From assembly GCA_003558195.1 (NCBI GenBank), contig PWMM01000295.1, positions 1 through 9,386 of the forward strand: 9,386 nt of DNA. Reading direction: 5' to 3'. The first letter of the stretch is position 1, and every line of letters starts with the position of its first letter. The notes below the pieces were generated by a model. That model did no database searches. It was not told where the DNA came from and saw nothing but the letters and a program-made list of their open reading frames with translations. Below, in pieces: positions 6,251 through 9,386 of the stretch. The position numbers and the translations under genes were made by a program. Source of the stretch: Syntrophomonadaceae bacterium. Its GTDB lineage: Bacteria > Bacillota > Dethiobacteria > DTU022.

Positions 6251-7381
6251 TCAAGCTGCCTCCTTCAGTACCGCTTTATCTTGCCCGTATTTCGAAATAT
6301 TTAGCAGGATCCCAATGCCCAGCAGGGTAAAAAATACTGAACTGCCCCCGGCGCTGATCAAAGGCAGGTTAATTCCCGTTACCGGAACAGTGCCCGTTAC
6401 TACCGCAACATTAATCAAAACCTGAACGGCAATCGTAAATGTGATCCCGGCAGCTACAAGGCTTCCAAATAGTTCAGGGGCTCTAAATGCAATTTGAAAA
6501 CCACGCCACACTAGGATCAGGTAGAGCATAAGCACAGCCACTGCCCCGGTGAAACCCAGTTCTTCACCAATAACTGCAAATATAAAGTCGTTTTGCGGCT
6601 CTGGTAAATAGAATAATTTTTGCTTTCCCCGTCCCAGACCAGTCCCGAATATATGACCAGGCCCCAGGGCATAAAGGGATTGAATCATCTGGTATCCCGA
6701 TCCTGTAGGCTCTGCCCAGGGATCTAAAAAGGTAAAAAGCCTTTGCATCCGGTATTCTTCTTTTAACACAAAATACGCCAGCGGGGGCGTTAAAACCAGG
6801 GCTAACCCGGCAACCTGTGATACCGGCATCCCTGCAAAAATAACTACCAGCGCACTGCCTGCCAAAACCACCAGGGCTGTTCCCATGTCCGGTTGAAGCT
6901 GAATCATAAAGAATACTAAGCCGGCCAAGGTTAAAGGAATTAAACTGGCCGTCCAAAAGTTATAGATATTCAAACGACGGCTACTCATATATGCAGCTGT
7001 AAATATCACTAAAGCCAGCTTACTGAATTCTGAAGGCTGGAGAACCACAGGTCCCAGGGAAAGCCACCGCCGGGCCTCTGTGCCCATGTAAGAGCCAAAA
7101 TCAGAAAATAAGAGCCCCAAAAGGATGAAGTTAAGCAGCAATATCAAAATGGAAAACCTTTTGAGCTGTTTATAGTGGATATGCGACATAAAATACATCC
7201 CCACCAACCCGATAGCGACCCACATTGCTTGTCTCTTCAAGAAATGATAGGGATCCCCTATGCTATCTTCAGCTACCACAAAACTGGCACTAAATACCAT
7301 AATCAGGCCAATGCCCAGGAGTATAAAAGTAACCATTAATAGAATCTGATCATGTTTTCTGGATGAATCTTGATTATCCAA
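6251..7381 (-). CDS. ftsW: peptidoglycan glycosyltransferase FtsW (SEDS family; SpoVE-like possible)
   Basis: FtsW is a multi-pass SEDS glycosyltransferase that polymerises lipid II at the septum with its class B PBP partner. From the chosen start it has 376 residues and about ten hydrophobic membrane segments. Family motifs are TEARRWLSLGPVVLQPSEFSK (101-121), DPWAEPTGSGYQMIQSLYAL (220-239), PEPQNDFIFAVIGEELGF (260-277), whose Asp lies in the conserved extracellular loop, and the closing TGTVPVTGINLPLISAGGSS (329-348). The usual H-T before that Asp reads Q-N here, and LPFISYGGSS reads LPLISAGGSS. The frame has no ATG near the expected N-terminus. I chose TTG at 7381 (Met-Asp-Asn-Gln), nine bases after AAGGGGG and overlapping murD by 8 nt. 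An ATG at 7462 would add 27 residues read through murD and is less likely. In spore-formers this position may hold spoVE; sequence alone cannot separate the two. Confidence 0.93.
   Translation of the reverse strand: MDNQDSSRKHDQILLMVTFILLGIGLIMVFSASFVVAEDSIGDPYHFLKRQAMWVAIGLVGMYFMSHIHYKQLKRFSILILLLNFILLGLLFSDFGSYMGTEARRWLSLGPVVLQPSEFSKLALVIFTAAYMSSRRLNIYNFWTASLIPLTLAGLVFFMIQLQPDMGTALVVLAGSALVVIFAGMPVSQVAGLALVLTPPLAYFVLKEEYRMQRLFTFLDPWAEPTGSGYQMIQSLYALGPGHIFGTGLGRGKQKLFYLPEPQNDFIFAVIGEELGFTGAVAVLMLYLILVWRGFQIAFRAPELFGSLVAAGITFTIAVQVLINVAVVTGTVPVTGINLPLISAGGSSVFFTLLGIGILLNISKYGQDKAVLKEAA
6259..6266 (-). promoter_or_regulatory. Shine-Dalgarno for murG inside ftsW
   Basis: GAAGGAGG on the minus strand, read in ftsW as part of its last codons, is ten bases from the murG ATG at 6248 and four from the TTG at 6254. 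Neither spacing is ideal, which is why the murG start carries slight doubt. Confidence 0.7.
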
Positions 7382-8789
7382 GGTCACCGGCCCCCTTTCC
7401 AGCCTTGTTATCTTTCTTTTGCTTTTTAACCAGATCCTTAAATAAATTACCCCTGGCTTCATAATCGGGAAACATATCCCAGCTAGCACAGGCTGGAGAA
7501 AGCAGGACAATATCTTCAGGTAGCGCCTGTTTAAAAGCTAAAGCTACCGCTTCTTCCAGGTTGTTTACAAGACTGTAAGAATGGTAGTTAACTTTTTCTA
7601 CCGCTGCGACAAGATTTTTCTTTGTTTCCCCATATAAAATCAAGCTTTTCACTTCGCAATTGATTATACGGGCCAGATCACTGAAGTCGCTACCTTTATC
7701 TTTGCCTCCGGCAATGAGAACAATTCTTCGACCCGGAAAAGATTGTAAAGCTTTCATGGTCGAACCGGGATTGGTACCCTTGGAATCATTAATAAAATCT
7801 ACATTGTTAATAGTAGCTACATGTTCGAGACGGTGCTCAATGGCTTTAAAAGATCTTAGAACGGATCCAATCGCTTCCAGATTAGCTCCTGCCGCCCAGG
7901 CAGCAGTAGAAGCAGCCAGGGCATTTTCCAGGTTGTGATCACCTGGAAGAGAAACATCTTCTACAGGGCATATTTTTTGCGGCTCCATACCCGGGTTAAA
8001 TAAAGTAATCCAATTTCGCAATATCCCTATCCCTACATCAACTGGCTCTCGATCAAACCAGAGAACCTGGCTTTTGCATTTGCCGGCCAGCCTGGCCACC
8101 TGATCATCTGCGGCATTAAGAACAGCATAATCACTTTTTAGCTGGTTTTCTATAATCCGCGCTTTAGCGGCATAATACTGATCCAGGCTTCCGTGATAGT
8201 CAATATGGTCTTCGGCAAAATTGAGAAATACCGCAACTAATGGACGAAATTTAGCGATGTTATCAAGTTGAAAACTACTTAGCTCCAAAACAATCAGGCC
8301 CTGAGCCTCTATAGTTCCAACGATAGAGCATAAAGGATTGCCAATGTTCCCGGCAGAAACAACCGGATCAAAACGAGCTTCTTTGAGCATTGCTGTAATC
8401 AAGGCCGTGGTGGTAGTTTTGCCATTAGTTCCGGTAATACCAATCATGGGGGCTTTAATGAAATGATAGGCCAATTCTATCTCAGAATAAACCGGTACGT
8501 TCTTTGCTGCAGCCTCTTTAAATATTGCTAATCCCGGGGGCACCCCAGGACTTTTGATAATCATTGCCAGGTCAGACCGAACCAGTCCGGGTGAAGTCCC
8601 ACCAGTTATAATTTCGACAGCCGGATAACGCATCAAACGACCTGTTTCATTGCGCAATTCTTCTGCTGTTTTTTGGTCTGCAACCGTAACTTTTGACGCA
8701 CCGCTTTCAGCCAAAAGCCTGGCCGCTGCTACACCGCTGCGAGCCATGCCGATCACCAGAACTTTCCTGTCCTTAATCAGTTCGATCAC
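7374..8789 (-). CDS. murD: UDP-N-acetylmuramoyl-L-alanine--D-glutamate ligase MurD
   Basis: MurD is the cytoplasmic ATP-dependent ligase that adds D-Glu to UDP-MurNAc-L-Ala. The 471 residues show three domains: an N-terminal Rossmann-like UDP-binding domain (VLVIGMARSGVAAARLL, 10-26), a central ATPase domain with P-loop GITGTNGKTTTT (117-128), and a C-terminal domain. Lys209 in AAKAR is the expected carbamylated residue. Further markers are FAEDHIDYH (191-199), GDHNLENALAA (283-293), INDSKGTNPGST (333-344) and LLSPACASWDMF (429-440). The start is GTG at 8789 with GGAGGT just upstream. The C-terminus carries a Lys/Gly-rich extension of about 17 residues (455-471) that also encodes the ftsW SD, so its amino acids may be under little constraint. 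The gap to mraY is 27 nt; ftsW overlaps by 8 nt. Confidence 0.97.
   Translation of the reverse strand: MIELIKDRKVLVIGMARSGVAAARLLAESGASKVTVADQKTAEELRNETGRLMRYPAVEIITGGTSPGLVRSDLAMIIKSPGVPPGLAIFKEAAAKNVPVYSEIELAYHFIKAPMIGITGTNGKTTTTALITAMLKEARFDPVVSAGNIGNPLCSIVGTIEAQGLIVLELSSFQLDNIAKFRPLVAVFLNFAEDHIDYHGSLDQYYAAKARIIENQLKSDYAVLNAADDQVARLAGKCKSQVLWFDREPVDVGIGILRNWITLFNPGMEPQKICPVEDVSLPGDHNLENALAASTAAWAAGANLEAIGSVLRSFKAIEHRLEHVATINNVDFINDSKGTNPGSTMKALQSFPGRRIVLIAGGKDKGSDFSDLARIINCEVKSLILYGETKKNLVAAVEKVNYHSYSLVNNLEEAVALAFKQALPEDIVLLSPACASWDMFPDYEARGNLFKDLVKKQKKDNKAGKGAGDLG
7391..7397 (-). promoter_or_regulatory. Shine-Dalgarno for ftsW inside the end of murD
   Basis: AAGGGGG on the minus strand lies nine bases before the TTG at 7381 and only three before an in-frame GTG at 7387, so it favours the TTG. 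The same heptamer precedes the GTG of ftsA. It falls within the last codons of murD, implying coupled translation. Confidence 0.6.
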
Positions 8790-8816
8790 GATAAGACCTC
8801 CAAACCATCTTGTTTC

Positions 8817-9386
8817 CTATCGACCAAATGCAAAAACTCCGCCCAGGGCAAAAGCAAATGCTGCACTCCAAAATATAGTAACCACTTTCCACTCTGACCA
8901 ACCCTTCATTTCAAAGTGGTGATGCAGGGGGCTCATCAGGAAAACTCTCTTACCAGTCAGTTGAAAACTGGTTACCTGGATTATGACTGAGAGAGCTTCC
9001 AGAACAAATACTCCACCCACTATTATGAGGATGAGCTCTGTTCTAGTTACAATGGCCAAAGAAGCAAATGCTCCACCCAAAGCCAGTGAACCGGTATCAC
9101 CCATAAATAAACGGGCCGGATAGCGATTGTAAATCAGAAATCCTAGACAAGAGCCTGAGAGAGCTGCACAAAACATTACCGTGTCTGGCTGGCCAAGCTG
9201 CCAGGCAATAACTGCAAAAGCTCCAAGCCCGATAGCAGCAACTCCTGCTGCCAGGCCATCTAGTCCATCAGTCAAGTTAACACTGTTACTTGATGCTGAT
9301 ATGACAAGAAATATGAACAGCGGGTAAAAATATAATAAATCCCACTCTAAAGCAAAAAATGGTATTATGACAGTCGTAGAATAGAA
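8817..9386 (-). CDS. mraY: phospho-MurNAc-pentapeptide transferase MraY (3' part)
   Basis: MraY moves phospho-MurNAc-pentapeptide from UDP to undecaprenyl phosphate, forming lipid I in the membrane. The frame is open to the window edge, so only the last 189 residues are present out of about 320, and the start and the DDxxK motif lie outside. Visible motifs, in fragment numbering, are FYSTTVIIPF (1-10), SVNLTDGLDGLAAG (35-48) with its catalytic-site Asp residues, FMGDTGSLALGG (94-105), and the cytoplasmic histidine loop SPLHHHFEMKGWSEWKVV (152-169). Several hydrophobic membrane segments separate these motifs, and the protein ends just after one (VFAFGR). It is the most upstream gene seen of the dcw run; murF and murE would be expected beyond the edge. 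murD follows after 27 nt. Confidence 0.97.
   Translation of the reverse strand, partial: FYSTTVIIPFFALEWDLLYFYPLFIFLVISASSNSVNLTDGLDGLAAGVAAIGLGAFAVIAWQLGQPDTVMFCAALSGSCLGFLIYNRYPARLFMGDTGSLALGGAFASLAIVTRTELILIIVGGVFVLEALSVIIQVTSFQLTGKRVFLMSPLHHHFEMKGWSEWKVVTIFWSAAFAFALGGVFAFGR

Noticed and set aside
6564..6956. Minus-strand 130-codon frame inside ftsW
   Set aside because: A shifted-frame shadow of ftsW; the FtsW frame carries all the conserved motifs continuously, so there is no frameshift.
1..9386. Search for CRISPR, insertion sequence, tRNA, rRNA or phage genes
   Set aside because: No repeat-spacer pattern, transposase frame, terminal inverted repeats or RNA-gene signatures were seen; apart from the nrdR region the window is a densely packed dcw cluster.

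Overview
The window is a stretch of a bacterial division and cell-wall (dcw) cluster, followed by the start of a nucleotide-reduction operon. Every gene I can support is on the minus strand, so transcription runs from high to low coordinates. The gene order mraY-murD-ftsW-murG-murB-ftsQ(divIB)-ftsA-ftsZ resembles the Bacillus arrangement, with murC absent. Strong AGGAGG-type Shine-Dalgarno sites, a small DivIB-like FtsQ and the moderate base composition suggest a Firmicute, probably an anaerobic Clostridia-type lineage. I infer this from sequence feel and gene order, without a search, and I cannot name a genus.

Layout in transcription order: the 3' part of mraY (9386-8817); murD (8789-7374); ftsW (7381-6251, inferred TTG start inside the end of murD); murG (6248-5160); murB (5163-4264, ATGA overlap with murG); ftsQ/divIB (4263-3454, starting at the base after the murB stop); an 81-nt gap; ftsA (3372-2140, GTG start); a 47-nt gap; ftsZ (2092-995). 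A 13-bp stem hairpin at 955-921 probably closes the operon. From there to nrdR lies an AT-rich, apparently gene-free stretch. A near-consensus sigma-A promoter at 640-612, overlaid by two NrdR boxes, then drives nrdR (576-97). Four bases later comes the first 30 codons of an ATP-cone protein, most likely a ribonucleotide reductase, cut by the window edge.

The dcw genes act in one pathway. MraY and MurG make lipid I and lipid II, while MurB and MurD supply the UDP-MurNAc-peptide precursor. FtsW polymerises the glycan at the septum. FtsQ/DivIB, FtsA and FtsZ form and anchor the divisome. Tight overlaps and SD sites inside upstream genes point to translational coupling from murD to ftsQ. The nrdR unit looks self-regulated: NrdR would bind its own promoter and thereby control the adjoining reductase.

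I found no mobile element, CRISPR array, RNA gene or evident novel system. The most informative non-coding signal is the paired NrdR operator on the promoter. Lesser points are the missing spoIIGA-sigE-sigG block after ftsZ, the missing murC, a divergent FtsZ C-terminal peptide, and a non-standard glycine loop in MurG.
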